A stretch of 64,000 nucleotides of DNA from Actinoplanes regularis. Its GTDB lineage: Bacteria > Actinomycetota > Actinomycetes > Mycobacteriales > Micromonosporaceae. A model generated the notes under the pieces. The model was given only the letters and a program-made list of their open reading frames with translations. It was not told the DNA's origin and did no database searches. The DNA is taken from assembly GCF_900188005.1 (NCBI RefSeq), contig NZ_FZNR01000001.1, positions 62,001 to 126,000 on the forward strand, read 5' to 3'. This document shows, one piece after another, positions 24,280 through 31,978 of the stretch (position 1 is its first letter; every line of letters begins with the position of its first letter). Both the position numbers and the translations under genes were made by a program.

Positions 24280-25112
24280 CGCCGTGCTCCGATCAGGTCG
24301 AGGTAGGTGTCTTCGAGGGTGGGCCGGGTGATCGTCAGCGTCCGCAGGTCGGTGCCGTCGGCGGCCAGCTTGCGGATCAGGTCGCTCGGGTCGGCGAGCT
24401 GCTCGGTGCGCGTGCGGCCGTTCTCCTGCCAGGAGACCTTGGCGCCGCCCGCGGCCCGTCCGCCCAGCGTCGCCGGGGTGCCCTCGGCCACGATCGCGCC
24501 GTCGGCCAGCACCGCGAGCCGGTCCGCGAGCGCCTCGGCCTCGTCCAGGTAGTGGGTGGTGAGCAGGATCGTGGTGCCGTCCCCGGCCAGCGTCCTGATC
24601 AGGTCCCAGAACTGGCGGCGCGCCTGCGGGTCGAAGCCGGTGGTCGGCTCGTCCAGGAAGAGCAGCTCGGGGCGGCCGATGATGCCGAGCGCCACGTCGA
24701 CGCGGCGGCGCTGGCCGCCGGAGAGCTTACGGATCTTGCTGTTCCGCTTCGGCGTCAGGCCGACCAGCTCGATCACCTCGGCGGCCTCGCGCGGCTCGGG
24801 GTAGAAGCCGGCGACGTGCCGCACCATCTCGGTCACCGTGAGGTCGGCGGCGTCGGAGGCGTCCTGCAGCACGATGCCGATCCGGCTGCGCCACGAGGGC
24901 CCGGCCGTGCCCGGGTCCTCGCCGAGCACCCGCACGTCACCGCCGTCCCGGCGCCGGTGTCCCTCCAGGATCTCGACCGACGTGGTCTTGCCGGCCCCGT
25001 TCGGGCCGAGCAGGGCGAAGATCTCACCGCGGGCCACGACCAGGTCGATCCCGCGAACGGCTTCCTTGTCCTTGTAGGTCTTGCGAAGTCCGGTTACCTC
25101 AATGGCTTCCAT
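24276..25112 (-). CDS. ABC transporter ATP-binding protein (ABC-2/DrrA type)
   Basis: The 278-residue ATPase has Walker A GPNGAGKTTSVEIL, signature KLSGGQRRRVDVALG, Walker B LLFLDEPTTGFD and H loop LLTTHYLDEAEAL, followed by a C-terminal extension (WQENGRTRTEQLADPSDLIRKL). It is the first gene of the leftward operon ATPase-permease-kinase-regulator with 4-bp overlaps throughout. DrrAB-type pairs export lipophilic compounds or antibiotics; the substrate here is unknown. Confidence 0.93.
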   Translation of the reverse strand: MEAIEVTGLRKTYKDKEAVRGIDLVVARGEIFALLGPNGAGKTTSVEILEGHRRRDGGDVRVLGEDPGTAGPSWRSRIGIVLQDASDAADLTVTEMVRHVAGFYPEPREAAEVIELVGLTPKRNSKIRKLSGGQRRRVDVALGIIGRPELLFLDEPTTGFDPQARRQFWDLIRTLAGDGTTILLTTHYLDEAEALADRLAVLADGAIVAEGTPATLGGRAAGGAKVSWQENGRTRTEQLADPSDLIRKLAADGTDLRTLTITRPTLEDTYLDLIGARR

Positions 25113-25202
25113 GCCAAGGATCGTGCCGCTCCGGACCCTCCCGGCGGGACGACCGCGTGGTCGTCACCGGCTGTCCACCGATCGATGGACAGCGCTCGGT
25201 GC

Positions 25203-25380
25203 TGTTCCCCAGCGGAACCTGCGGACGACCGGCGCTCCGCGCTACTCCCAGCGGAACCTGCGGACGACCAGCGCTCCGCGCTACTCCCAGCGGAACCTAC
25301 GGGCGACCAGCGCTCCGCGCTACTCCCAGCGGAACCTACGGGCGACCAGCGCTCCGCGCTACTCCCAGCGGAACTTGCGG
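25203..25380. repeat. 39-nt tandem array copied from the 3' end of the ABC-2 permease gene
   Basis: Five copies of a 39-nt unit, with the motif AGCGGAACCTGCGG or a close variant, begin at 25211, 25250, 25289, 25328 and 25367. The last copy is the coding 3' end of the leftward permease gene (stop 25359-25361). Four copies lie beyond the stop and fill most of the gap before the next operon. Most keep CTACTCCCAG, the stop codon and its context. Confidence 0.88.
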
Positions 25381-26120
25381 GCGGCCGCGGTCAGCCAGAC
25401 CACCGCCCAGGTGGCCAGGGCGAGCCAGATCGGCAGTGGAACACTCGCGCCGTTCATCAGCGTGTCCCGCATCGCCTGGGCGTGCGCGGCGAGCGGCAGC
25501 AGGAACCAGCCGGCCGTCCCCAGGTCCGGAGCGGCGAACATGATCCCGCCGGCCGAGAGCATCAGCACGTAGATCAGCGTGGCCGCGCCGGTCGTCGTCT
25601 CCGGCTTCAGCACGCTGGCCAGCAGCAGCGCGAGGCCGCTGTAGCCGGCCGCGGCCAGCACGGTCACCCCGGCGGCGGGGAGCAGCTCGCCGAACTGCGG
25701 GCGCCAGCCGACCAGGAAACCGACCAGGCCGAGGAAGAGCACCTGCAGGACGATCTGGACCAGCACCGCGGCGGTCTTGGCGAGCAGCAGGCCGGGACGG
25801 GTCAGCGGGGAGGCGCCCAGGCGCTTGAGCACGCCGTAGCTCCGCTCGTAGCCGGTGGTGATCGCCTGGCCGGTGAAGGCGGTGGACATCACGGTCAGCG
25901 CCAGGACCCCGGGGACGACGAAGCCCAGGCGGTCGTCGGTGGGGAGGTTGGTGGCATGGGTCAGGCCGGCACCGAGGAGAACCAGCAGCGGCACGCCCAT
26001 GGCCAGCACCACGGCCTCGCCACGCCGCGCCGTGAGGAGCAGCTCCATGCGGATCTGCTTGCCGATGATGGTGCGCATCGAGGCCCGGCCGGGCGCCGGG
26101 GCGAAGGTTCCGGCGCTCAA
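25359..26120 (-). CDS. ABC-2 type transporter permease
   Basis: The 253-residue protein has six hydrophobic segments (VVLAMGVPLLVLLGAGL, LALTVMSTAFTGQAI, VLVQIVLQVLFLGLVGFLVG, AGVTVLAAAGYSGLALLL, TLIYVLMLSAGGIMF, LALATWAVVWLTAAA) and the ABC-2 loop YERSYGVLKRLGASPLTR. I chose the TTG at 26120, which overlaps the ATPase stop as TTGA; the ATG at 26078 is an alternative. Its partner is the ATPase at 26117-27052. The gene's 3' end seeds the 39-nt array downstream. Confidence 0.88.
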   Translation of the reverse strand: MSAGTFAPAPGRASMRTIIGKQIRMELLLTARRGEAVVLAMGVPLLVLLGAGLTHATNLPTDDRLGFVVPGVLALTVMSTAFTGQAITTGYERSYGVLKRLGASPLTRPGLLLAKTAAVLVQIVLQVLFLGLVGFLVGWRPQFGELLPAAGVTVLAAAGYSGLALLLASVLKPETTTGAATLIYVLMLSAGGIMFAAPDLGTAGWFLLPLAAHAQAMRDTLMNGASVPLPIWLALATWAVVWLTAAARKFRWE

Positions 26121-27052
26121 ATCGCTACTCCTACCGTGTTGCTGTGCTGGCTGGTCAGGGAGAGGTAGACGTCCTCGAGGGTGCGGCGACGGCTGCTCAC
26201 CGCGGTGACGTGGGCGTCGGCGGTGGCGAACCAGGCCAGGACGTCGGCGAGGGCGCGGGTGTCCAGGGCGCCGGTGATCGAATACTCGCCGGGCGACTTC
26301 TCGGTCACCTCGTGGCGGGCCCGCAGACCGACCAGGTCGAGGCCCGGGTCGGCACGGACCTCCAGCAGGTCGATGCCGGCCGCGGCGGTCAGCTCGGCCG
26401 GGGTGCCGGTGGCGGCGACCTCACCGGACCGCATGATCACCACGTCGTCGGCCAGGCGCTCGGCCTCGTCGAGCAAGTGCGTGGTGAGCAGGACGGAGAC
26501 GCCGTCGGCGCGGAGCTCCTCGATCAGCTGCCAGGTGGTGTGCCGGGCCTCGGTGTCCATGCCGGCCGTCGGCTCGTCCAGGAAGACCAGCTCGGGCCGG
26601 CCGACCAGGGCCACCGCGAGGCTCAGCCGCTGCTGCTCACCGCCGGAGAGGCGGCGGAACCGGGTCTTCTCCACCTTGCGGAGGCCGAGCCGGTCGAGCA
26701 GCATGTCGACGCTCAACGGGTTGGCGGCGAACGACGCGAACAGCCGGAGGATCTCACCGGCCGCGGCCCAGGGGTAGACGCCTCCGGACTGCAGCATGAT
26801 GCCCAGGCGCGGCATCAGCGCGTCGTGCTCGGCGACCGGGTCCAGGCCGAGGATGCGGGCGGTGCCGGCGTCCGGCCTGCGGAAACCCTCGCAGACCTGG
26901 AGCAGGCTCGTCTTGCCGGCGCCGTTGTGCCCCAGCAGGGCGAGCACGCGCCCGCGCTGCGCGCTGAGCGACACCCCTTTGACGGCCGTCGTGTCGCCGT
27001 AACGCACCACGACGTCTCGCACCTCGACCGCGGCCACGTCGCCACCCACCAT
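26117..27052 (-). CDS. ABC transporter ATP-binding protein
   Basis: The 311-residue ATPase has Walker A GHNGAGKTSLLQV, signature RLSGGEQQRLSLAVAL, Walker B LVFLDEPTAGMD and H loop LLTTHLLDEAERLADD. A C-terminal domain of about 90 residues follows, as in ABC-2 exporters. I chose the ATG at 27052. It forms a two-gene operon with the following permease. It is a second, separate ABC-2 system next to the two-component-linked one; the substrate is unknown. Confidence 0.92.
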   Translation of the reverse strand: MVGGDVAAVEVRDVVVRYGDTTAVKGVSLSAQRGRVLALLGHNGAGKTSLLQVCEGFRRPDAGTARILGLDPVAEHDALMPRLGIMLQSGGVYPWAAAGEILRLFASFAANPLSVDMLLDRLGLRKVEKTRFRRLSGGEQQRLSLAVALVGRPELVFLDEPTAGMDTEARHTTWQLIEELRADGVSVLLTTHLLDEAERLADDVVIMRSGEVAATGTPAELTAAAGIDLLEVRADPGLDLVGLRARHEVTEKSPGEYSITGALDTRALADVLAWFATADAHVTAVSSRRRTLEDVYLSLTSQHSNTVGVAI

Positions 27053-27507
27053 GAGTTCCGCCCATCCGATCCGCCTCCGGCCACCATACGGCGGGCCGGG
27101 CCGGGCTCTGCCCGGGGCGGCCCGGGGATGGTTTCGCTCACTGCGCTCCAGCATCCTCGGTCACCCCCACACCCGGTCGACGTTCTCTTCGCCTGTTCAC
27201 TCTTTCGTCCCGCGCCCGCCCGGGCACCCTCCCAGAGGCCGGTTCGCCCCCTTCCTTCGGCCGGGTCGTCTCCTCCCCAGCAGCTCTTCCCCGTTCACTC
27301 TCTCGCCCCGCGCCCGCCCGGGCACCCTCCCAGAGGCCGGTTCGCCCCCTTCCCTCGGCCGGGTCGTCTCCTCCCCAGCAGCTCTTCCCCCGTTCACTCT
27401 CTCGCCCCACGCCCACCCGGGCACCCTCCCTGGCAGCATTGCCCCGGACGTTGCCGATGGGATTTCCTTGGCCGGGGTCGGCGTGCGGGTTCGATAGTGT
27501 TCTCGGC
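27053..27507. repeat. Divergent intergenic region with a 98-99-bp repeat (2.5 copies, 27195-27440)
   Basis: Units begin at GTTCAC at 27195, 27293 and 27392. Each carries a CTCTCGCCCCGCGC-type segment, CCCGGGCACCCTCCCAGAGG, and GGCCGGGTCGTCTCCTCCCC. The third unit is cut short near 27440. Translations on both strands are Pro/Arg/Gly-rich, change frame between units and have no codon signal, so I do not call a gene. The 455-bp region must hold promoters for the leftward ABC operon and for rnhA. Confidence 0.75.
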
Positions 27508-27975
27508 ATGAGTGGGCAGAGTCGCGTCGTGGAGATCTACACCGACGGGGCGTGCGTGCCGAACCCCGGACCCGGCGGCTGGGGTGCCGTGCTGCGCTGG
27601 GGCCGGGCGGAGAAGGACCTGTGCGGCGGCGAGGCCACTGCGACCACCAACAACCGGATGGAGCTGATGGCCCCGATCCGTGCCTTGGAGATCCTGAACC
27701 GCGCCCCGCTGGTCGTCGACATCTACACCGACAGCGTCTACGTCCGTGACGGCATCACCAAGTGGCTGCCGCGCTGGCGCGCCAACGGCTGGCAGACCGC
27801 TGCCCGCCAGCCCGTCAAGAATGTCGATCTCTGGCAGCTCCTGGACGCCGCCGTCCGCAAGCACGAGGTGCGCTGGCACTGGGTGAAGGGACACGCCGGC
27901 CACCCCGAGAACGAACGAGCCGACCGGCTCGCCGCCCGCGGCCTCCAGGAGGCTCTGGCCGCCGTGCGGGTCTGA
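27508..27975 (+). CDS. rnhA: Ribonuclease HI
   Basis: The 155-residue protein carries the four acidic catalytic positions in context: [44 protein letters not shown] and [15 protein letters not shown]. It also has the basic handle-like region [15 protein letters not shown] and the HWVKGHAG His loop. It removes the RNA strand of RNA-DNA hybrids. I chose the ATG at 27508; in-frame upstream codons run into the repeat region and have no similarity. A degenerate copy of the MarR gene's 3' end begins right at its stop codon. Confidence 0.95.
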   Translation: MSGQSRVVEIYTDGACVPNPGPGGWGAVLRWGRAEKDLCGGEATATTNNRMELMAPIRALEILNRAPLVVDIYTDSVYVRDGITKWLPRWRANGWQTAARQPVKNVDLWQLLDAAVRKHEVRWHWVKGHAGHPENERADRLAARGLQEALAAVRV

Positions 27976-28060
27976 GTCGGTTCGCGCGGGGCGAGAGGGT
28001 CAAGGGCGCGAGCCTGAAGACCGCAGCCCGGCCTCAGTCAGTTCGCGCGGGGCGAGAGGG
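27975..28060. repeat. Duplicated 3' end of the MarR gene
   Basis: A 25-nt segment built on GTTCGCGCGGGGCGAGAGGG occurs at 27975-27999 and 28036-28060 with one mismatch, 61 bp apart. The right copy is the C-terminal coding end of the leftward MarR gene, with its stop. The left copy abuts the rnhA stop, and its stop codon equivalent is mutated. Confidence 0.75.
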
Positions 28061-28454
28061 CGATCAACGTACGCAGAAAGGCCTCCCGGTCCCCCGGCGA
28101 AAATGCGCCGAGCAGGTCCTCCTCGGCCGCGCGGATCTCGCCCTGCACCGCGCGATGCAGGGCACGACCGGCGTCGGTCAGCCCGAGGAGGCGGACCCGC
28201 CGGTCGGCCGGGTCGGGCTCGCGTTCGATGAGCGCCCGGCCCTGGAGGTCGTCGAGAACCGGGATCAGCCGGGTCTTGTCCGCACCGATGCTCCCGGCCA
28301 GTGCCGCCTGGGTCCGCACCGCTCCGCCGGCCAGCGCGTCCAGCACGACGTAGGCCCACATCGACACTCCGTGCCGCGCCAGGATCGGCTGCTCCATGGC
28401 GATCAGCCGCCGCACCAGCCGGCCGGCCATCGCGCCGAGATCGTCCCTCTCCAT
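28038..28454 (-). CDS. MarR-family transcriptional regulator
   Basis: The 138-residue protein has the winged helix-turn-helix layout: GAVRTQAALAGSIGADKTRLIPVLDDLQGRALIEREPDPADRRVRLLGLTDAGRAL. The DPxDRR wing motif is intact. It is divergent from the TIGR03086-type gene with a 95-bp gap that contains an inverted repeat over the neighbour's start, so that gene is the likely target. The inducer is unknown. Confidence 0.9.
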   Translation of the reverse strand: MERDDLGAMAGRLVRRLIAMEQPILARHGVSMWAYVVLDALAGGAVRTQAALAGSIGADKTRLIPVLDDLQGRALIEREPDPADRRVRLLGLTDAGRALHRAVQGEIRAAEEDLLGAFSPGDREAFLRTLIALSPRAN

Positions 28455-28514
28455 CCGCGCAGCTTTTCACGTCCCTCCCGACCGGTCCCGGCTCGCCCGC
28501 CGGCGAATTCAGGG

Positions 28515-28562
28515 TTGACTAATCATACTCACAAGTAGATCGTAGGCGAATGCATACGATCT
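28515..28562 (+). promoter_or_regulatory. Probable promoter and operator of the TIGR03086-type gene
   Basis: TTGACT (28515-28520) is a good -35. An 8-bp perfect inverted repeat, AGATCGTA (28537-28544) and TACGATCT (28555-28562), spans the -10 region and the ATG at 28550. No Shine-Dalgarno fits upstream of that ATG, so a leaderless transcript is possible. A MarR dimer could cover this site. Confidence 0.55.
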
Positions 28563-29137
28563 CCGAAGACCTCCGGCAGATCCACTCCGTCGCCGTCCAC
28601 GCCACCGTCGACCTGGTCGCACGGGCCACCCCGGCCGACCTGACCCGCCCGAGCCCGTGCGCGGGCTGGGACCTCGCCGTCCTGCTCCGACACATGACCG
28701 CGCAGCATCACGGTTTCGCCGCCGCCGCGCGGGGTCACGGTGGCGACCTCGCCTTCTGGACCTCAGCGCCGGTCGGCCCCGATTTCTCCGATCGGTACGC
28801 CGAAGCGGCCACCGCCGTCCTGGAAGCCTTCGCCGAGCCGGACGCCCTCGATCGCCCCTTCGAGCTACCGGAGTTCGGCCGCACCGTTCCCGGCCGGCTG
28901 GCCCTGAGCTTCCACCTGGTCGATTACGTGGTCCACGGCTGGGACGTGGCGAAGACCCTGTCCCTGGAGTTCACCCCCGCCCCGGAAGTCCTGGCCGCGA
29001 CCCTCCCGATCGCCCGGGCCGTCCCCGGCGGCGCGGCCCGCCTGGCCCCGGACGCCGCCTTCGCCCCGGCCCTCCCCGTCCCGCCGGACACCGACCCGCT
29101 CGCCGAGATCCTCCTGCTCCTGGGCCGTCGCCCCTGA
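28550..29137 (+). CDS. TIGR03086-family / maleylpyruvate-isomerase-like DinB-fold metalloprotein
   Basis: The 195-residue protein matches the actinobacterial mycothiol-dependent DinB superfamily: RPSPCAGWDLAVLLRHMTAQHHGF near the N terminus and LALSFHLVDYVVHGWDVAKTL in the middle. Three His residues (in LLRHMTAQH, SFHLVD and VVHGWD) would form the metal site. Members use mycothiol in thiol transfer or isomerisation; the substrate here is unknown. It is probably controlled by the divergent MarR. Confidence 0.85.
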   Translation: MHTISEDLRQIHSVAVHATVDLVARATPADLTRPSPCAGWDLAVLLRHMTAQHHGFAAAARGHGGDLAFWTSAPVGPDFSDRYAEAATAVLEAFAEPDALDRPFELPEFGRTVPGRLALSFHLVDYVVHGWDVAKTLSLEFTPAPEVLAATLPIARAVPGGAARLAPDAAFAPALPVPPDTDPLAEILLLLGRRP

Positions 29138-29141
29138 CCGG

Positions 29142-29489
29142 TCAGGCCAGTCGAGGAAGGTAGGCGGACCAGACCTTCTTCGGGACGACCATGCGCCAGG
29201 CGTCCAGCACGAGCTCGGTCATCTCCTCCTCGTCCAGCCGGGCCAGACACGCCTGCACCCAGTTGAAACGCAGGTCGGACTCGCGTGGCAGATGGAAGGT
29301 CCCCGGGTTCGCGGCGACCAGGGCGCCCCGCTCCTCCTTCGGATAGCCGAACCCCATGACGGTCTCGTCACGGGAGAAGGCGACGTAGACAATCTTGCCA
29401 ACGCGAAACTTCACTCTGTCCCGGATCAGGTGTTCCTCGCTGCGCGGCAGATCCCGGGCGACCCGCCGTACGTCATCGACGGTGACCAT
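29142..29489 (-). CDS. MmcQ/YjbR-family protein
   Basis: The 115-residue protein has the YjbR layout: VDDVRRVARDLPRSEEHL, KFRVGKIVYVAFSRDETVMGFGYPKEER, NPGTFHLPRESDLRFNWVQACLARLDEEEMTELVLDAWRMVVPKKV. The fold resembles the CyaY/T4 MotA DNA-binding fold; the biological role is not established. It ends 4 bp after the convergent TIGR03086-type gene. Confidence 0.88.
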   Translation of the reverse strand: MVTVDDVRRVARDLPRSEEHLIRDRVKFRVGKIVYVAFSRDETVMGFGYPKEERGALVAANPGTFHLPRESDLRFNWVQACLARLDEEEMTELVLDAWRMVVPKKVWSAYLPRLA

Positions 29490-29525
29490 GTCCAGAACCT
29501 AACCGCGGGGTACGACAGAAACCGT

Positions 29526-30194
29526 TCAGTGGCCCCGGGGACGCGGCACGGGCGGACGCTTGCCGGGATCCAGCGACGGCACGGTGGGCTCCTCCGCCGA
29601 CCGGACCTTGGCCCGGGCCACCCGGTCGGCGGCGAGTTTGTAGGTGGCCGCCCGCACCAACTCGTCCGGCACGGTGTGCCGCCCCGAACTCTCCGGCTCC
29701 GCGGGCCAGTGCGGATCCGGCAGCGACGAATAGTTGACCCCGCCCGCCGCGGCCGGGGCGGGAAGACCGGGCCCGGTGTGCGGCTCCGGCGCCGGAAAGC
29801 CGAACGAGGAGCCGGCCGCCGGAGGAGCCGGTGAAACCGCGTCCGCGACGGGCGGCACGACGTCCGGGGACTCCGGAGCGGTGGGTGTTGCCGCGACCGG
29901 AGCCGGATCACCAGTGCGGGATTCCACCACTCCGGCGTCACCCGATCGAGTCGCCCGCTCCTCCTTGCGAACGGCCGCCGAGGCCCGCACGGCTCCCCGC
30001 CGCCGCGGTCCGGCCACCCGCGCGGCGAGGCTGAACACGCTGCGGGCCGCGTGGTCGTACCCGTCGCGGTAAGCCTCTTCCCGCTCCGCCCCGCCTTCCC
30101 GCCGCTCGTGCCAGCGCCCCACCGCATATCCCGCACAGCCCACGAACACGCTCAACAGGACGAGCAGGATGACAGAGTTCCCCGGTGCGCTCAT
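29526..30194 (-). CDS. Membrane-anchored hypothetical protein with Pro/Ala-rich tail
   Basis: The 222-residue protein starts at the ATG at 30194. It has a single N-terminal membrane helix (VILLVLLSVFVGCAGYAVGRW), a charged stretch (HERREGGAEREEAYRDGYDHAARSVF) and a long low-complexity region rich in Pro, Ala and Val to the end. The final part (TVPDELVRAATYKLAADRVARAKV) looks helical and may be a small cytosolic interaction segment. I recognise no family. Confidence 0.65.
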   Translation of the reverse strand: MSAPGNSVILLVLLSVFVGCAGYAVGRWHERREGGAEREEAYRDGYDHAARSVFSLAARVAGPRRRGAVRASAAVRKEERATRSGDAGVVESRTGDPAPVAATPTAPESPDVVPPVADAVSPAPPAAGSSFGFPAPEPHTGPGLPAPAAAGGVNYSSLPDPHWPAEPESSGRHTVPDELVRAATYKLAADRVARAKVRSAEEPTVPSLDPGKRPPVPRPRGH

Positions 30195-30287
30195 GCCGGA
30201 GATTCTGCCGACGCGGATAGATCGCGAGCTATGGCCCGTTCGACGGACCACGATGGAATTAGCTCAAAGGCTCAACCGTTGCGAGCC

Positions 30288-30312
30288 ACCCGGTGTGCCA
30301 CGCACACCGGGT
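30288..30312. promoter_or_regulatory. 10-bp inverted repeat upstream of the nickel-binding-protein gene
   Basis: ACCCGGTGTG and CACACCGGGT form a perfect inverted repeat around CCACG. It lies in the 233-bp divergent gap, 116 bp before the SCO4226-type start. It could be an operator or a hairpin; no other evidence decides. Confidence 0.45.
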
Positions 30313-30427
30313 CATCCCGGCTTCACCGCGCTCCCGGGCTTTGTAGGTGTTATGACCGATGTCCGGCGGCGGCGACCGAAGCAGGCTGTACTGGTCAGGC
30401 TTCCGCCGTACAGCGAGGAGACGTTCG

Positions 30428-30676
30428 ATGGCGAAGTTCATGGATGTACACGACGGGTTCGTCGGTGTCACCGCGGAGGAGCTGAACGCGGCACACGACG
30501 CCGACCTCAAGATCGAGGGCGAGGAGGGCGTGCACTTCGAGCGCGCCTGGCTGGATCCCGAGGCCGGAAAGGTCTTCTGCCTGAGCACCGGGCCGAGCAA
30601 GGAGGCCGTGATGCGTGTGCACGAGCGCGCCGGCCACCCCACCACCCAGGTCTTCGAGCTGACCGCCGAGGTCTGA
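30428..30676 (+). CDS. SCO4226-family nickel-binding protein (DUF4242-like)
   Basis: The 82-residue protein MAKFMDVHDGFVGVTAEEL...DLKIEGEEGVHFERAWLDPEAGKVFCL...VHERAGHPTTQVFELTAEV has the ferredoxin-like fold and conserved His pattern of SCO4226 of Streptomyces coelicolor, a nickel-binding dimer of unknown role. GAGGAG lies 8 nt before the ATG at 30428. It is followed by a strong terminator and appears monocistronic. Confidence 0.85.
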   Translation: MAKFMDVHDGFVGVTAEELNAAHDADLKIEGEEGVHFERAWLDPEAGKVFCLSTGPSKEAVMRVHERAGHPTTQVFELTAEV

Positions 30677-30680
30677 GTGG

Positions 30681-30726
30681 GAGCCGGGACGCGGGCTCCT
30701 TGGGGGGCCGGCCCGCGTCCCGGCTC
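30681..30726. terminator. Strong hairpin terminator
   Basis: A perfect 16-bp stem (GAGCCGGGACGCGGGC with its complement) and a 14-nt loop begin 5 bp after the SCO4226-type stop. The convergent dioxygenase-like gene ends 40 bp away, so it may serve both. Confidence 0.8.
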
Positions 30727-30765
30727 GATCTGGAGATCAGGATCGAGCCGTCCCGGAGTCAGCGG

Positions 30766-31782
30766 TCACCAGGTGAACGGGTTCCACCAGTGCCGCTCCT
30801 TCTTCCTCGGCCGCTGACGCGGCTGCGGTCCGGGGGCGGCCGCCGTCGTGCTCGCGGTGGCGGACGGTGACGTCGACGCCGCCGTGGAGGTGGACGCCGA
30901 GGCCGACGGCGGCGCGCTGGGCGCACCGGACGGCGGAGCGCCGGAGGGGGGCGTTCCGCCGCTCTCCTCGGTCCCGCTCGGATCGACGGCCGCGGTGAGT
31001 CTCGCCACGAAGCCCGCCTCCACGCTGCCGGTGACGGTCGCCAGTTCCCGGGCCGCCGAGTCGTCCCCGAACACGTTGTCCGTGGCCAGCGAGACCTGGC
31101 TGAGGTTCGTGACGCTCCGGCTGTACCCGTCCGTGGCGTACACCAGATCCGCCACCTCCTCCGGGATGGCGATCTGCGACGTCTTGACGATCGGCCCGGC
31201 GCCACTGGTCGCGTTCGCCAGCGACGAGTACACCTCGAAGTGGATGTGCGGCCACCGCCCCGAGTAACAGGCCGGGAAGATGCTGGTGAAGGTGACCGTG
31301 CCGGTCGAGTCGGTCTCCTGGATGCCCCGGAGGTAGTTCTCGCCGGTGATCCCGGTCGAGTAGAGCGAGTAGTTTCCGTCCCGGTCGCAGTGCCAGGCGT
31401 AGACCGCCGCCCCGACGATCGGCGCGTCCGCCAGGTCCACGACGGTGATCGAGAAGGTGAGGGGGATGCCCTCGGCGGTGGTCGTCGACGTGCCGAACGA
31501 CGACCGGATGTCGCTGCGGACGATGCCGGACTCGGTGCGCACGTCGATGCCGTTGGAGCCGTCCGCCGGGTACGGCCCGGCCGTCTCCGACTCGATCTCC
31601 TCCAGCGCCGCGGCCGCCGGCCCCGCCGTGCCGATCAGCGTGCCGGTGACCATGACGGCCGCGCCGGCGCCGCCGATCAGGGTGAGCATCCGCCGCCGGC
31701 TCATGGTGCCGAGGTCGAACGCGAGGCCCTTGTCGTGGACCTCACGGACGTACGCCACGTTGTCCAGCTCTTGCTCGGTCAA
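30766..31782 (-). CDS. Tat-exported intradiol-ring-cleavage dioxygenase-like protein
   Basis: The 338-residue protein has a twin-arginine signal (SRRRMLTLIGGAGAAVMVTGTLIGTAGPAAA). The dioxygenase beta-sandwich shows IVGAAVYAWHCDRDGNYSLYS, ENYLRGIQETDSTGTVTFTSIFPACYSGRWPHIHFEVY. These supply the Tyr and HIH ligands of a non-haem Fe(III) site like that of protocatechuate 3,4-dioxygenase. A Ser/Ala/Thr/Pro-rich tail of about 70 residues ends in KKERHWWNPFTW. Exported members of this family are widespread, and their aromatic substrates are mostly unknown. No catabolic genes flank it. Confidence 0.88.
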   Translation of the reverse strand: MTEQELDNVAYVREVHDKGLAFDLGTMSRRRMLTLIGGAGAAVMVTGTLIGTAGPAAAALEEIESETAGPYPADGSNGIDVRTESGIVRSDIRSSFGTSTTTAEGIPLTFSITVVDLADAPIVGAAVYAWHCDRDGNYSLYSTGITGENYLRGIQETDSTGTVTFTSIFPACYSGRWPHIHFEVYSSLANATSGAGPIVKTSQIAIPEEVADLVYATDGYSRSVTNLSQVSLATDNVFGDDSAARELATVTGSVEAGFVARLTAAVDPSGTEESGGTPPSGAPPSGAPSAPPSASASTSTAASTSPSATASTTAAAPGPQPRQRPRKKERHWWNPFTW

Positions 31783-31978
31783 GGTTGCCGCCTTTCGCCA
31801 AGTGAGTAGCTTGCTGACCGGCAGAGCGAAACATCGAGGTTTGTGGGCGTACTGTCACCGCCCTATGTCCCGGATAAGCCCCGCGTGGACAATATCGTCG
31901 ACAATTCGGGTCGCCGGGATCGTTCAGCACCTGTATCCGGCACGGCGCTATCCACCGTTCGGTAATAGTCTGGGCGGC

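Noticed and set aside
25203..25380. CRISPR-like or coding repeat
   Set aside because: Units are contiguous copies of a gene end including its stop codon. There are no spacers, and no frame is favoured over the others.
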